From positions 124,001 through 188,000 of the forward strand of contig JAFQON010000036.1 in assembly GCA_017403185.1 (NCBI GenBank): a stretch of DNA of 64,000 nucleotides, in the 5' to 3' direction. The stretch is from Clostridia bacterium. GTDB lineage: Bacteria; Bacillota; Clostridia; Oscillospirales; Acutalibacteraceae. A program made the position numbers and the translations under genes. Every line of letters starts with the position of its first letter. The first letter of the stretch is position 1. The notes under the pieces are model-generated. The model made no database searches. It was not told the DNA's origin and saw nothing but the letters and a program-made list of their open reading frames with translations. Positions 50,654 to 62,869 of this stretch are shown here, piece after piece.

Positions 50654-51763
50654 ATGAAAATTTTCTGCAATACGGTTGAGCTTTCAGAGGCTTGCCAGAA
50701 TGTTCAGAGAGCAGCGTCAACCAAGACTGCCATACCCGCAATAGAGGGTATTCTTATGATAGCCAAGGGGGGCACACTCACTCTGACAGGCTATGACCTT
50801 GAAATGGGAATCACAACATCAATCCCTGCAAGAATTGAAGAAGAGGGCGAGCTTGTTCTCAACGCCCATATGTTCAGCGAAACTCTCAGAAAGCTGCCCG
50901 AAAGTGTTGTGAGCATTTACAGCGACCAGAGAAATATCGCTGCAATCACCTGCGGTGAGTTTGAGTCAACTCTTATCGGTATTTCTGCAGAAGAATATCC
51001 TGAGCTTCCTTCAGTTTCGGGCGGATATCCCGTTACAATCAATCAGAATCTTCTTAAGGATATGATAAGAAAAACCATTTTCTCCGTTTCGGTCAAAGAC
51101 AGCAAAATAGTTCACACGGGTGTTAAGTTTGAGATTGAAGAAAATCATATCAGACTTATTGCCGTTGACGGTGTGCGCCTTGCAATCAGAAACGAAGCAA
51201 TTGACTACAGCGGCGAAATTCTTTCATTCGTTGTTCCTGCAAAAACTCTTTCAGAGGTTGTAAAGCTTATGAAGGACGAGGATGAAAATATAACAGTCGG
51301 CGTTGGCAAAAGACACATTATTTTTGAGCTTGGCGGCTATCAGATAATTTCACGCCTTCTTGACGGCGAATTTCTCAATTACAAGGCTGCAATTCCTTCG
51401 TCAACCAAAACGGTTATCAATGTTAACACAAGAAGCTTTATTGAGAGTATAGACAGAACATCGCTTATCATTACCGATAAAATCAAAAGCCCCGTCAAGT
51501 GTATTTTTGAAGATAATCTTATCAAAATTTCGTCAATTACCTCTCTCGGCACGGCAAATGACAAGATATCGGCAAAAATTGAGGGTGAAAGCTGCACAAT
51601 CGGCTTTAATAATAAGTATATGATTGAAGCTCTCAGAGTTTGTGACACCGATGAGGTCAGAATCATGCTCAACGGTGCTGTTGCACCCATCCTTATTGTA
51701 CCCAATCAGGGTGATGAATTTATATTCTTAATTCTTCCCGTGAGGCTGAAAAATGAAGATTAA
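50654..51763 (+). CDS. dnaN: DNA polymerase III beta sliding clamp
   Basis: 369 residues, three clamp domains. MKIFCNTVELSEACQNVQRA start, IPAIEGILMIAKGGTLTLTGYD, ISAEEYPELPSV, HTGVKFEIEENHIRLIAVDG and C-terminal LILPVRL are typical. Ribosome site AAGGAGG. It overlaps yaaA by 11 bases. Confidence 0.97.
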   Translation: MKIFCNTVELSEACQNVQRAASTKTAIPAIEGILMIAKGGTLTLTGYDLEMGITTSIPARIEEEGELVLNAHMFSETLRKLPESVVSIYSDQRNIAAITCGEFESTLIGISAEEYPELPSVSGGYPVTINQNLLKDMIRKTIFSVSVKDSKIVHTGVKFEIEENHIRLIAVDGVRLAIRNEAIDYSGEILSFVVPAKTLSEVVKLMKDEDENITVGVGKRHIIFELGGYQIISRLLDGEFLNYKAAIPSSTKTVINVNTRSFIESIDRTSLIITDKIKSPVKCIFEDNLIKISSITSLGTANDKISAKIEGESCTIGFNNKYMIEALRVCDTDEVRIMLNGAVAPILIVPNQGDEFIFLILPVRLKNED

Positions 51764-51992
51764 AGTTAAGGTTGCGCAGAAACAGCAGGTTTCAAAAAAA
51801 ATAGATACGGATTTTATCAGACTCGACGCATTTCTGAAGATGTGCGATGCCGTGCAGACGGGCGGTCACGCAAAAATTGTTATTCAGGAAGGCGAGGTCA
51901 GGGTAAACGGCGAGGTCTGCACTCAGAGAGGTAAAAAGCTTCGATCGGGTGACAATGCCGAATTTGAAAATGTTGTTTACAGTGTAGAATAA
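51753..51992 (+). CDS. yaaA: S4-domain RNA-binding protein YaaA
   Basis: 79 residues with an S4 domain (RLDAFLKMCDAVQTGGHAKI; EGEVRVNGEVCTQRGKKLRSGD). The position between dnaN and recF is conserved in Firmicutes, and the protein is thought to act in ribosome biology. Confidence 0.92.
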   Translation: MKIKVKVAQKQQVSKKIDTDFIRLDAFLKMCDAVQTGGHAKIVIQEGEVRVNGEVCTQRGKKLRSGDNAEFENVVYSVE

Positions 51993-52012
51993 AAAATATT
52001 TTTTGGTTTATC

Positions 52013-52135
52013 GGCTTCCTCTGATGAGGAAGCTGAGAGATGATTTTGCGTTAACGAAGAGAGAGTTTTTTTATAATTTATCTCTCCCTGCGTCTTTTGC
52101 ATCGCAAAATCCACCTCCCTCGTCAGAGGGAGGCT
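52013..52135. repeat. Palindromic element between yaaA and recF
   Basis: Imperfect long inverted repeat: left arm cggcttcctctgatgaggaa...gattttgcg, right arm cgcaaaatccacctccctcg...gagggaggc. Each arm also has its own small palindrome (cctctgatgagg; cctcgtcagagg). No ORF. A MITE-like element of a type scattered in clostridial genomes, as far as I recall. Confidence 0.65.
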
Positions 52136-52177
52136 TAATCATTTAAGATATATTTTCTGAAAAAGGGGGCGGAAAAG

Positions 52178-53272
52178 TTGATAATCAAATATCATTCCGC
52201 CAAAAATTTCAGAAATCTCAGTTCAATTGCTTTTGAGCCCCACCCTGAAATGAATGTTATCTACGGCGAAAACGGTCAGGGAAAAACCAATATAATTGAA
52301 AGCATCTGGCTTTTAACGGGCTTTTACAGCTTCAGGGCAAGAAAAAATGCCCAGCTTATTGAGCAGGGCAAAGAAGAAGCTGAGATTGAAAACAATTTTT
52401 ATTCACACTTGCGTGAACAAAATGCGGTTATGAAAATCAATAAGCGTAAAGAAATTACCCTCAACGGCGTCAAGGAAGAATCTCCGAGAGTGATGATGGG
52501 TAAATATTATGCCGTTGTTTTTTCACCCGCAACGCTCGGGCTTGTGCAGGACGGACCCGGCGAAAGGCGCAAGATGCTTGATATTGCACTGAGCCTCATT
52601 AAACCGAATTATGCGGTTGTTATGTCACGCTATCTGCGTGTGCTTGAGCAGAGAAATGCACTTCTCAAAAAATTCGGAGAGCGCAGCTTTGATTATGATT
52701 ATATGCTCCCTTGGGATACCGAGCTTGCAAATCTCGGTGCAAAAATTATAAAATACCGCCTTGATTATGTTGAGAAGCTTTCGTCACTTTCAAGCGAGAT
52801 TTATAACGGAATCAGCTCAGGCAGGGAAGAATTCTCATTTTATTATGATTTTTCAAAGGAAAATATCAGCGAAGAAGAAATAAAAGAAAAGCTTATTTCT
52901 GATATTGAAAAAACAAGAGAGGTCGATATAAAAAGGCTTTATACGAATGCAGGCCCGCATACCCATGACCTTGTGTTAAATCTGAGCGGCAGAGATGCGA
53001 GAGTTTACGGCTCTCAGGGTCAGCAGAGGTCTTGTGCTCTTGCAATGAAGCTCGGCGAGGCATCAATTATAGAAAAGATAACGGGCGAGTGCCCCGTGGT
53101 GCTGCTTGATGATGTTATGAGCGAGCTTGATGAGGGCAGGCAGACCTTTATTCTCAATTATCTTGATAATTGGCAGGTATTCATCACCTGCTGCGACCCT
53201 TCACAGCTTCTCCGCTCAAAAAGAGGCAAGGCATTTGAAGTAGTCAACGGCAAAATAAAAGAAATGGAGTAA
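52178..53272 (+). CDS. recF: DNA replication and repair protein RecF
   Basis: 364 residues from a TTG (site GGGGGCGG). Walker A IYGENGQGKTNIIESI, signature-type VYGSQGQQRSCALAMKL and Walker B VVLLDDVMSELDEGRQ are present. It loads RecA at gaps with RecO and RecR. Four bases before remB. Confidence 0.96.
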   Translation: MIIKYHSAKNFRNLSSIAFEPHPEMNVIYGENGQGKTNIIESIWLLTGFYSFRARKNAQLIEQGKEEAEIENNFYSHLREQNAVMKINKRKEITLNGVKEESPRVMMGKYYAVVFSPATLGLVQDGPGERRKMLDIALSLIKPNYAVVMSRYLRVLEQRNALLKKFGERSFDYDYMLPWDTELANLGAKIIKYRLDYVEKLSSLSSEIYNGISSGREEFSFYYDFSKENISEEEIKEKLISDIEKTREVDIKRLYTNAGPHTHDLVLNLSGRDARVYGSQGQQRSCALAMKLGEASIIEKITGECPVVLLDDVMSELDEGRQTFILNYLDNWQVFITCCDPSQLLRSKRGKAFEVVNGKIKEME

Positions 53273-53275
53273 AAT

Positions 53276-53548
53276 ATGTATCTTCATCTCGGTATGGATA
53301 AGGTTATAACCTTCGATGAAATCATCGGTATTTTTGACCTTGATACAACAACGGTTTCAAAAAGCACAAGAAATTTTCTTGCAAAGGCAGAAAAAGCGGG
53401 AATTGTAGAAAATATATGCTATGATTTGCCTAAATCCTTTATTGTCTGCAAAACAAAAAGCGGCGAAAATAAGGTATATATTTCTCAGATTTCATCGCAG
53501 ACCCTTCTTAAACGAACAAATTATGTTGAAAGCCTTAATAATGTATAA
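53276..53548 (+). CDS. remB: RemB/YaaB-like DUF370 regulator
   Basis: 90 residues: MYLHLGMDKVITFDEIIGIFDLDTTT is the DUF370 hallmark (first 26 residues), as in RemB (YaaB), encoded after recF in Bacillus. Related RemA binds DNA and activates matrix genes. gyrB and gyrA, usually next, are absent. Confidence 0.9.
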   Translation: MYLHLGMDKVITFDEIIGIFDLDTTTVSKSTRNFLAKAEKAGIVENICYDLPKSFIVCKTKSGENKVYISQISSQTLLKRTNYVESLNNV

Positions 53549-53552
53549 AAAA

Positions 53553-53584
53553 GCGACTTGCATGAATGCAAGCCGCATTTTTTT
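53553..53584. terminator. Bidirectional terminator after remB
   Basis: GCGACTTGCAT (53553-53563) / ATGCAAGCCGC (53566-53576), one mismatch, followed by ATTTTTTTA and preceded by A's. It also ends the opposing deacylase gene. Shares the CTTGCAT core with other terminators. Confidence 0.8.
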
Positions 53585-54053
53585 ATTCAGTCACATCGGT
53601 TAATCTTGCGCCGACGAAATCCGCAAGGTCATTCGGCTTTATGCCGAGCATAATGCCCCTCACACCTGCGCTGACATAAATTTTATCAAAAAGTATAGCC
53701 GTTTCGTCAATTACCGTGGGAAACTGTTTTTTCATGCCGATTGGCGAGCAGCCGCCCCTGATATAGCCGGTTGTTTTGAGCAAATCCTTAACATGAAGCA
53801 TTTCAACCTTTTTTTCGCCAAAGGTTTTTGCGACTTTTTTAAGGTCAAGCTCTTCACAAGCGGGGATGCAGCATACGCCGAAGCCGTGCTTTTCTCCGCT
53901 GAAAACAAGAGTTTTGAATATCTGAGACGGGTCTTTGCCCGTCTTTTTTGCGGTGCTCATACCCGAGAGATCATTTTCATCAACAGGATATTCCATTATT
54001 TCAAACGGAATTTCTGCACTTTCGAGCAGCCGCATTACATTTGTTTTTGTCAT
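53583..54053 (-). CDS. ybaK: Cys-tRNA(Pro)/Ala-tRNA deacylase YbaK
   Basis: 156 residues from the ATG at 54053, four bases after the lacZ stop; an upstream ATG lies inside lacZ. Motifs are STAKKTGKDPSQIFKTLVF, CIPACEELDLKKVAK and YIRGGCSPIGMKKQFPTVID, with the catalytic Lys and the GGCSPIG loop of YbaK. It edits mischarged tRNA-Pro. Probably co-transcribed with lacZ. Confidence 0.93.
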   Translation of the reverse strand: MTKTNVMRLLESAEIPFEIMEYPVDENDLSGMSTAKKTGKDPSQIFKTLVFSGEKHGFGVCCIPACEELDLKKVAKTFGEKKVEMLHVKDLLKTTGYIRGGCSPIGMKKQFPTVIDETAILFDKIYVSAGVRGIMLGIKPNDLADFVGARLTDVTE

Positions 54054-54057
54054 AGCA

Positions 54058-57183
<3,126 letters not shown>

Positions 57184-57185
57184 TT

Positions 57186-57214
57186 AATATAACATAAAAT
57201 TCTGTGTTTGTCTA
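57186..57214 (-). promoter_or_regulatory. Promoter of lacZ-ybaK
   Basis: Minus-strand TAGACA (57214-57209), 17-base spacer, TATATT (57191-57186). No clear operator in the 140 bases upstream. Confidence 0.55.
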
Positions 57215-57309
57215 TACGGGAGATTTGTAATAAATTGTTATAAAATACGGATATTGCAGGTGCGGGAAAGAGTGCATTTTATTAAGCATTGCGAATTTCT
57301 TTTTTTGCC

Positions 57310-57338
57310 TTGACGACACAGTATTTTTAGTTTATATT
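57310..57338 (+). promoter_or_regulatory. Promoter of the GH3 gene
   Basis: TTGACG (57310-57315), 17-base spacer, TATATT (57333-57338), about 30 bases before the ATG at 57372. Confidence 0.6.
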
Positions 57339-57371
57339 AATACCATAAATCCTTTGTAAGGAGGCAGTAAA

Positions 57372-59468
57372 ATGACAAAATCACAGGCAAGGGCAAAGGC
57401 TAAGGAGCTTGTTGCTCAGATGACGGCAGAAGAAAAAATGAGCCAGCTTCTCTATAATTCACCCGCAATTGAGAGGCTCGGAATCAAAGAATACAACTGG
57501 TGGAATGAAGGCGCTCACGGTGTTGCAAGAGCAGGCACCGCAACCGTTTTCCCCCACACAATCGCTATGGCGGCAACCTTTAACCCTGAGCTGATAAATG
57601 TTATTGCCGATGTTATCTCAACTGAGGGCAGAGCAAAATATAATCAGCATGTAAAATACAACGACTACGATATTTTCAAGGGTCTCACCTTCTGGGCACC
57701 CAACATCAATATTTTCCGTGACCCACGCTGGGGCAGAGGTCAGGAAACCTTCGGCGAGGACCCTTATCTGACTGCAACCCTCGGCACAGCCTTTATCAAG
57801 GGCATTCAGGGTGACGGCGAATTCCTTAAGGCATCCGCCTGCTCAAAGCATTTTGCCGTGCATTCAGGCCCCGAAGCAACAAGGCACGGCTTTGATGCCA
57901 AGGCAAGCCTTCACGATATGTTTGAAACCTATCTCCCCGCATTTGAAAAGACGGTTAAATCCGGCGTAACGGGAGTTATGGGAGCTTATAACCGCACAAA
58001 CGGCGAGCCCTGCTGCGCTCATTCATACCTTCTCGGCGAAATTCTTCGCAAGCAGTGGGAGTTTGACGGCTATGTTGTTTCGGACTGCGGTGCAATCAAG
58101 GATATTTACTCCGACCACCATTTCACCGAAACAAAGGCGGAGGCGGCTGCGGTTGCGCTTAAAAGCACCTGCGACCTCAACTGCGGCGAAACCTATGTTG
58201 CCCTTGTTGATGCCTATGAGCAGGACCTCATAACGGATGAAGAAATCACGGCGGCGGCTGAGAGAGTTTACACAATCCGCTTCCTTCTCGGCGAGTTTGA
58301 AGAGGTAAGACCCTACTCCGATATCGGCTATGACAAGCTCGACTGCAAGGAGCACAAGGAGCTTAACAAAAAAGCTGCCGAGCAGTGCCTTGTTCTTCTT
58401 AAAAACAAAGAGGCCTTCCTTCCTCTCAACAAAGAGAAGGTCGGCAGAATTGCGGTTGTAGGCCCTAATTCACAGTCATATACCGCTCTTGAGGGCAACT
58501 ACAACGGCTATGCTTCCGAATATGTTACCGTTGCAGACGGCATACGCCGTGTATTCACCGATTCTGAAATCATCGTTGAAAGAGGCTCAAATTACTGCGA
58601 CGAAGCAACAAATCACTGGTCAGGCTTCCAGAATATGATAAGCGACGGCGTTGCTGCTGCGGCTTCGGCTGATATCACCGTGCTTGCGCTTGGCCTTGAC
58701 TGCTCGGTTGAAGGCGAGGACACGGGCTTTGACAATGATTACACCGCCTGCGGCGATAAAAAATCACTCTATCTGCCCAAAACTCAGCAGAAGCTTGCGG
58801 AAGCGGTCTGTGATGTGTGCGACAATGTGGTTGTTGTGCTCATGTGCGGCAGTTCAATCGACCTTGGCGACAAGGTAACAAGCCACGCAAAGGCGATTAT
58901 TCACGCATGGTATCCCGGTGCACTCGGCGGTCTTGCAGTTGCAAATCTGCTTGCAGGCAGCTTTTCACCCTGCGGCAGGCTGCCCGTAACAATTTACAGA
59001 GGCGACCATGACCTGCCCGATTTTGAGGATTACTCAATGCTCGGCAGAACTTACAGATACATAAACGGCGAAGCTCTCTTCCCCTTCGGCTACGGTCTGT
59101 CATACACCTCATTTGCCTATGATAACGCAAAGGCTCAGGCAGACGGAGAAACCGTTAAAATCAGCGTTGATATCACAAACACGGGCGCAATGAAGGGCAT
59201 TGAAAAGGCTCAGGTTTACGCTTCATTCACTGACAGCCGCACGGTTACTCCTCACTTCCAGCTCTGCGGAATCAAGGCTGTTGAGCTTGATGCAGGCGAA
59301 AAGGCAACGGCTGAAATTGAAATTGACGCATATTGGCTCAAGGCTGTTACAGACGATGGCGCAAGAGTTACTCCCGACGGTAAAATCGCCCTTTATATCG
59401 GCGGTCATCAGCCCGACGGCGTAAGCAACGCTCTGCTCGGCAACGAATGTATTAAAATCGAATTATAA
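57372..59468 (+). CDS. Glycoside hydrolase family 3 beta-glycosidase
   Basis: 698 residues: GH3 N-terminal barrel with WWNEGAHGVARAG, NIFRDPRWGRGQETFGEDP, KHFAVHSGPE and nucleophile Asp238 in VVSDCGAIKDIY; GH3 C-terminal domain (IAVVGPNSQSY, LDCSVEGEDTGFD) and a fibronectin-like end. WWNEA/DP-RW motifs are frequent in beta-xylosidase/beta-glucosidase clades, so the substrate may be xylo- or gluco-oligosaccharides. No signal peptide. Ribosome site AAGGAGG. Confidence 0.9.
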   Translation: MTKSQARAKAKELVAQMTAEEKMSQLLYNSPAIERLGIKEYNWWNEGAHGVARAGTATVFPHTIAMAATFNPELINVIADVISTEGRAKYNQHVKYNDYDIFKGLTFWAPNINIFRDPRWGRGQETFGEDPYLTATLGTAFIKGIQGDGEFLKASACSKHFAVHSGPEATRHGFDAKASLHDMFETYLPAFEKTVKSGVTGVMGAYNRTNGEPCCAHSYLLGEILRKQWEFDGYVVSDCGAIKDIYSDHHFTETKAEAAAVALKSTCDLNCGETYVALVDAYEQDLITDEEITAAAERVYTIRFLLGEFEEVRPYSDIGYDKLDCKEHKELNKKAAEQCLVLLKNKEAFLPLNKEKVGRIAVVGPNSQSYTALEGNYNGYASEYVTVADGIRRVFTDSEIIVERGSNYCDEATNHWSGFQNMISDGVAAAASADITVLALGLDCSVEGEDTGFDNDYTACGDKKSLYLPKTQQKLAEAVCDVCDNVVVVLMCGSSIDLGDKVTSHAKAIIHAWYPGALGGLAVANLLAGSFSPCGRLPVTIYRGDHDLPDFEDYSMLGRTYRYINGEALFPFGYGLSYTSFAYDNAKAQADGETVKISVDITNTGAMKGIEKAQVYASFTDSRTVTPHFQLCGIKAVELDAGEKATAEIEIDAYWLKAVTDDGARVTPDGKIALYIGGHQPDGVSNALLGNECIKIEL

Positions 59469-59473
59469 TAAAA

Positions 59474-59515
59474 AAGCGGCTTGCATTGGATTTGCAAGCC
59501 GCTTAACTGTTTTTT
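59474..59515. terminator. Terminator between GH3 and the secreted phosphoesterase
   Basis: AAGCGGCTTGCA (59474-59485) / TGCAAGCCGCTT (59493-59504), seven-base loop, then aactgtttttta. A-rich on the other side, so bidirectional. Confidence 0.85.
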
Positions 59516-60500
59516 AAACAAGGGGAACGCTGTGGTCATAAACGGGGTACCATTTTGATGAGCCGAAGTTTCTTGCTCTGAAGAGCACCTCATCCTCATA
59601 AACCTCCATCTGGAAGCCCATGCCGCCCCAGGGCACGCCGTATCTGTTAACTATCATGTAGGTGGGAAGGTTGATATAGTTAACGCCGTTGATGGTTTCA
59701 ACGCAGGAGAAGCCGAAAGCTTCTTCAACAAGCGGGCCGTTGATGCCTGTGTGAACATGGCCGCTGATAAAGAACACATTCTCATATTTTTCAAGGATTG
59801 ACTGCACTCTGTCGCTGCAATCGCCGAGACCGCCGTCCTCCCATATCTGATCCTGACCGTTAACGCCTTCAACGGGAACATGGCACACAACAAACATGGG
59901 CAGGCCTCTTTCCGCTGCCTCTGCAAGCGAGTCGTCAAGGAACTGATACTGCTCCTCTGCCATATCGGGATGATCCCATGTATCCTCACCGTCATCAACA
60001 AGCACAACAAAGCGATAGCCGTTGATATCCGTTTTGTAATATGCCTTGTCAATCTGCTGACCCGAGGGGTTAAGCTTATTATAAAGGTCAACAAATCTTT
60101 GCCTTGCACCCTCCTGAGTGGTATCCTCAACATGGCCGACATCATGGTTGCCCATTGCGATTACCCAGTTTTCCGCGCCGTCGCTGTCTGCCATTATGTT
60201 GTAAAAGCTCTCCATTGAAGGACCGTCACCGTAGTTGGTGAGGTCGCCCGAAACAATGAGGGCATCAATTGTGTCAACAGAGCGTTCAAGGTCATTCAGA
60301 CCGTTTGCCCATATCCATTCACCGATGGGCCATTCAACATCAATATGAACATCTGAAACGATTGAGGCGTTGAGAAGGCAGTCCTCTCTCTGAGTTGCAA
60401 GCTCAAGCGCATCAAAGCTTTTGAGAAATTCGCTGCCCGGAAAAACCGTGAGCAAAAGAGAAACGATAAGTGCAATAATCTGTTTGATTGCAAGCCACAT
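59514..60500 (-). CDS. Exported metallophosphoesterase (calcineurin-like)
   Basis: 328 residues. N-terminal hydrophobic segment (IKQIIALIVSLLLTVFPGSE) as signal or anchor. Metal motifs SIVSDVHIDVEW, IVSGDLTNYG, AMGNHDVGH, FVVCHVPVEG and FISGHVHTGING are complete. The substrate is unknown. Ribosome site AAAGGAAA. Single gene. Confidence 0.87.
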   Translation of the reverse strand: MWLAIKQIIALIVSLLLTVFPGSEFLKSFDALELATQREDCLLNASIVSDVHIDVEWPIGEWIWANGLNDLERSVDTIDALIVSGDLTNYGDGPSMESFYNIMADSDGAENWVIAMGNHDVGHVEDTTQEGARQRFVDLYNKLNPSGQQIDKAYYKTDINGYRFVVLVDDGEDTWDHPDMAEEQYQFLDDSLAEAAERGLPMFVVCHVPVEGVNGQDQIWEDGGLGDCSDRVQSILEKYENVFFISGHVHTGINGPLVEEAFGFSCVETINGVNYINLPTYMIVNRYGVPWGGMGFQMEVYEDEVLFRARNFGSSKWYPVYDHSVPLV

Positions 60501-60646
60501 AATTTTTATTTTCCTTTCTGACTTATTTATGGAAATAATATATCATAAAACCGCATATTATTGCAACAGTTTTTATTATATTTTTGTTGACTTGTAAAAA
60601 TTTTATATATATAATTAAATCAAATATTATTTGAGGAGAATTCATT

Positions 60647-61144
60647 ATGATTTGTAAAAACTGTAATGCGGAAATTGATAATTCCTCGGCATTCTGCATC
60701 AATTGCGGCACACCTGTTGAAACCGAGCCTGCACAGCCCGTTTATCAGCCTCAGCCCGAGCAGCCCGTTTATCAGCAGCAGTATCAGCCTCAGGGTGGCT
60801 ATCAGCAGCAGCCTGCATATCAGGCTCAGCCTGTTTATCAGCAGCCCGCTCAGCGTTATTACGGCACTCCCGCAACCGTTGCTCAGGAGGAGAAGCTGCC
60901 CGTTACAAAAGTCAAATCCTACATCGGCTGGCTTCTTGTTCCCTGCATCCCCTTTGTCGGATTTATTCTTGCGATTGTTTTTGCGGTTGACTCAAGCAAC
61001 AAAAACAGAGCCAACTTTTTCAGAGCTCACTTTGCAATCATGGGCATAACCATTGCGCTTTGCATTCTTCTTGTAATTATTGTTACGGTTATAAGCCTTG
61101 TTTTCGGCGTCGAAATTATGGATGAGCTTTATTATATGCTTTAA
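60647..61144 (+). CDS. Zinc-ribbon membrane protein with Gln/Pro/Tyr-rich linker
   Basis: 165 residues: an N-terminal zinc ribbon with Cys pairs at CKNC and CINCG, a low-complexity linker (YQPQPEQPVYQQQYQPQGGY type), then two membrane helices (IGWLLVPCIPFVGFILAIVF; FAIMGITIALCILLVIIVTV). Such zinc-ribbon proteins are common and of unknown role in Clostridia. Ribosome site GAGGAG. Confidence 0.75.
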   Translation: MICKNCNAEIDNSSAFCINCGTPVETEPAQPVYQPQPEQPVYQQQYQPQGGYQQQPAYQAQPVYQQPAQRYYGTPATVAQEEKLPVTKVKSYIGWLLVPCIPFVGFILAIVFAVDSSNKNRANFFRAHFAIMGITIALCILLVIIVTVISLVFGVEIMDELYYML

Positions 61145-61150
61145 ATAACA

Positions 61151-61182
61151 AAGGGGCAGTTCAGTGAACTGACCCTTTTCTT
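61151..61182. terminator. Terminator between the zinc-ribbon gene and the unknown minus-strand gene
   Basis: aaggggcagttca / tgaactgacccttt palindrome with one bulged base, followed by ctttatt on the plus side. Confidence 0.7.
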
Positions 61183-61730
61183 TATTCTTTAAATTCAAAT
61201 TCTTCAATCAGATCGCACACGGTGACATCCGTCATGGTGTAAACCTTTGTGCCGAGTGCTTCATAGAATTCGTCATTATCCCTGTCGCAGAGCATGGCAT
61301 AGTTTTTGCCGATATTCTGCTCAACATCCTTGTTTTTACGCACCGAGAGATAATAGAAGGTGTATGATGAGCCGTCTGAGATATTCTCAAAAAGCCCGCG
61401 GTGCATGCTTGCGATTTTTGCATACATCGCATTGACCGCCTGTGATGAGAGCATCTGATGCGGCAGATATTTGTGAAGCGAAAGCTGGGCAGAGAAAACC
61501 ATGAGTGCCCTGAGCATACGCACTTCGTTTGTGTTGAGCTTTTCGGCATCCTTGGGGCAGAGAATTTCGGGCGAAAGGTCCGCAAGCTTTTCGCCGAGTG
61601 CCGTTGCCTTATCCATATTGCCGTTGCTGCGGTAGGAATCCATCAGCAGGGCGAGCTCGGCAAGGTCTGCGCCTGCGGAGCCGCTTTTGGCGGGATGAAA
61701 GATTTTGATATCGTCATCAATAGGCTTCAT
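61182..61730 (-). CDS. Protein of unknown function
   Basis: 182 residues, acidic and mostly helical; no signal peptide or membrane helix. It has a TPR-like look (LALLMDSYRSNGNMDKATAL) early on and DRDNDEFYEALGTKVYTM near the end. Two bases after the PHP gene, so in one operon with it. I do not recognise the family. Confidence 0.6.
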   Translation of the reverse strand: MKPIDDDIKIFHPAKSGSAGADLAELALLMDSYRSNGNMDKATALGEKLADLSPEILCPKDAEKLNTNEVRMLRALMVFSAQLSLHKYLPHQMLSSQAVNAMYAKIASMHRGLFENISDGSSYTFYYLSVRKNKDVEQNIGKNYAMLCDRDNDEFYEALGTKVYTMTDVTVCDLIEEFEFKE

Positions 61731-61732
61731 TT

Positions 61733-62596
61733 TTATTTCTCCATTGCTGCTTTCTTTTTCTTCATTTTGTTTTTATAGCTCATAAGAGCCTTTAAATCGG
61801 CATCGGGAGTCATACAATCGCCGACGCAGACTGTTTTTTTGGAATACATTCCCTTGAAATCCGTGCCGCCGAGGGCAAGAATTCCGTTTGCCTTTGCGAA
61901 TTTTTTAAGCTTCTCTTCCTGCTCAGGTGTATTTTCGGGGTGGTAAACCTCAATGCCGTCAAGGCTTCCCGCCTTCACAAGCTCTTCCATAAGCTCAAGG
62001 CAATCGCTTGATGCGGGGTGAGCAAGCACGGCAATGCCGCCTGCTTCGTGAACAGCCTCAATAACCTCAGAGGGCTCGGGATAGCTCACCTTGACAAGCA
62101 CATTTTCGCTGCTTTCGGGTGAGAAAAGCTCGTGATAAAGCTCGCCGTAAACCCTGTCCGTAACACCGCATTCAATAAGAGCGTGCATTATATGCTGCTC
62201 AAAAACCGCCGTTGCGCCCGTTGCACACTTAAGCACAAGCTCGGGAGTGATCGGGTATTTGCGTGCAACCTTGAGGGTCATAAGCTGGCTTGCTTTTTTT
62301 CTCTGAACAATATTTCTGTGGCAAAGACCCTCAAGCCTGTCAGGGCTGTCGCTCAGATAGCAGAGAATCTCAACATATTTATCTCTTTTTGAATCATAGG
62401 ATGAAATTTCAACGCCGGGGATAACCGTTATGCCTCTGCGTTCGCCTATAATTTTTCCTCTGACAGTGCCTGCCTGACAGTCTCTGTCAGTTATGGCAAT
62501 GGTGGTTACACCTTTTTTCTGAGCAAGAACAATAAGGTCGTCAATACCCATTGAACTGTCAGAAAGCTTGGTGTGGCAATGCAAATCAGCCGGCAT
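61733..62596 (-). CDS. PHP-domain phosphoesterase
   Basis: 287 residues. The metal motifs DLHCHTKLSDSS, AITDRD (where many relatives have TDHD), GVEISSYD, VLAHPASSD and GGTDFKG mark a PHP phosphoesterase like the nucleoside 3',5'-bisphosphate phosphatases (YciV/RnaAM group). His in TDHD is replaced by Arg here. It may act on pAp or short RNA ends. First gene of a two-gene operon. Confidence 0.85.
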   Translation of the reverse strand: MPADLHCHTKLSDSSMGIDDLIVLAQKKGVTTIAITDRDCQAGTVRGKIIGERRGITVIPGVEISSYDSKRDKYVEILCYLSDSPDRLEGLCHRNIVQRKKASQLMTLKVARKYPITPELVLKCATGATAVFEQHIMHALIECGVTDRVYGELYHELFSPESSENVLVKVSYPEPSEVIEAVHEAGGIAVLAHPASSDCLELMEELVKAGSLDGIEVYHPENTPEQEEKLKKFAKANGILALGGTDFKGMYSKKTVCVGDCMTPDADLKALMSYKNKMKKKKAAMEK

Positions 62597-62699
62597 AAAT
62601 ATCCCTCTCCTTCAAAAATAACTTCAAATTTAACCGAAGTTAAAAAAACCGCATATTCGCCTAATATACATAATTATACATCACTAAATTTTTTTCTGC

Positions 62700-62845
62700 A
62701 AGCATTTTTTGCGTTTTTTGTGCGATTTTATCCGTAAAAACCTTCTATTTTCCGTATTGCTATTTTAATTGAGAAAATAGTGTGATATAATAAAAAAACA
62801 GCGGGAGCAAAATGCCCCGCCCTGCGTATTATCTATATCGGATTT
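62700..62845 (+). promoter_or_regulatory. mnmA upstream region with extended -10 and leader hairpin
   Basis: TGTGATATAAT (about 62781-62791) is a good extended -10; no clear -35. Directly after it comes the hairpin gcgggagcaaaatgccccgc (62801-62820) shared with the parA leader. The stretch from 62620 to 62760 shows only AT-rich sequence. Confidence 0.5.
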
Positions 62846-62869
62846 TTGATTATAAACGGCGGTGATTTG

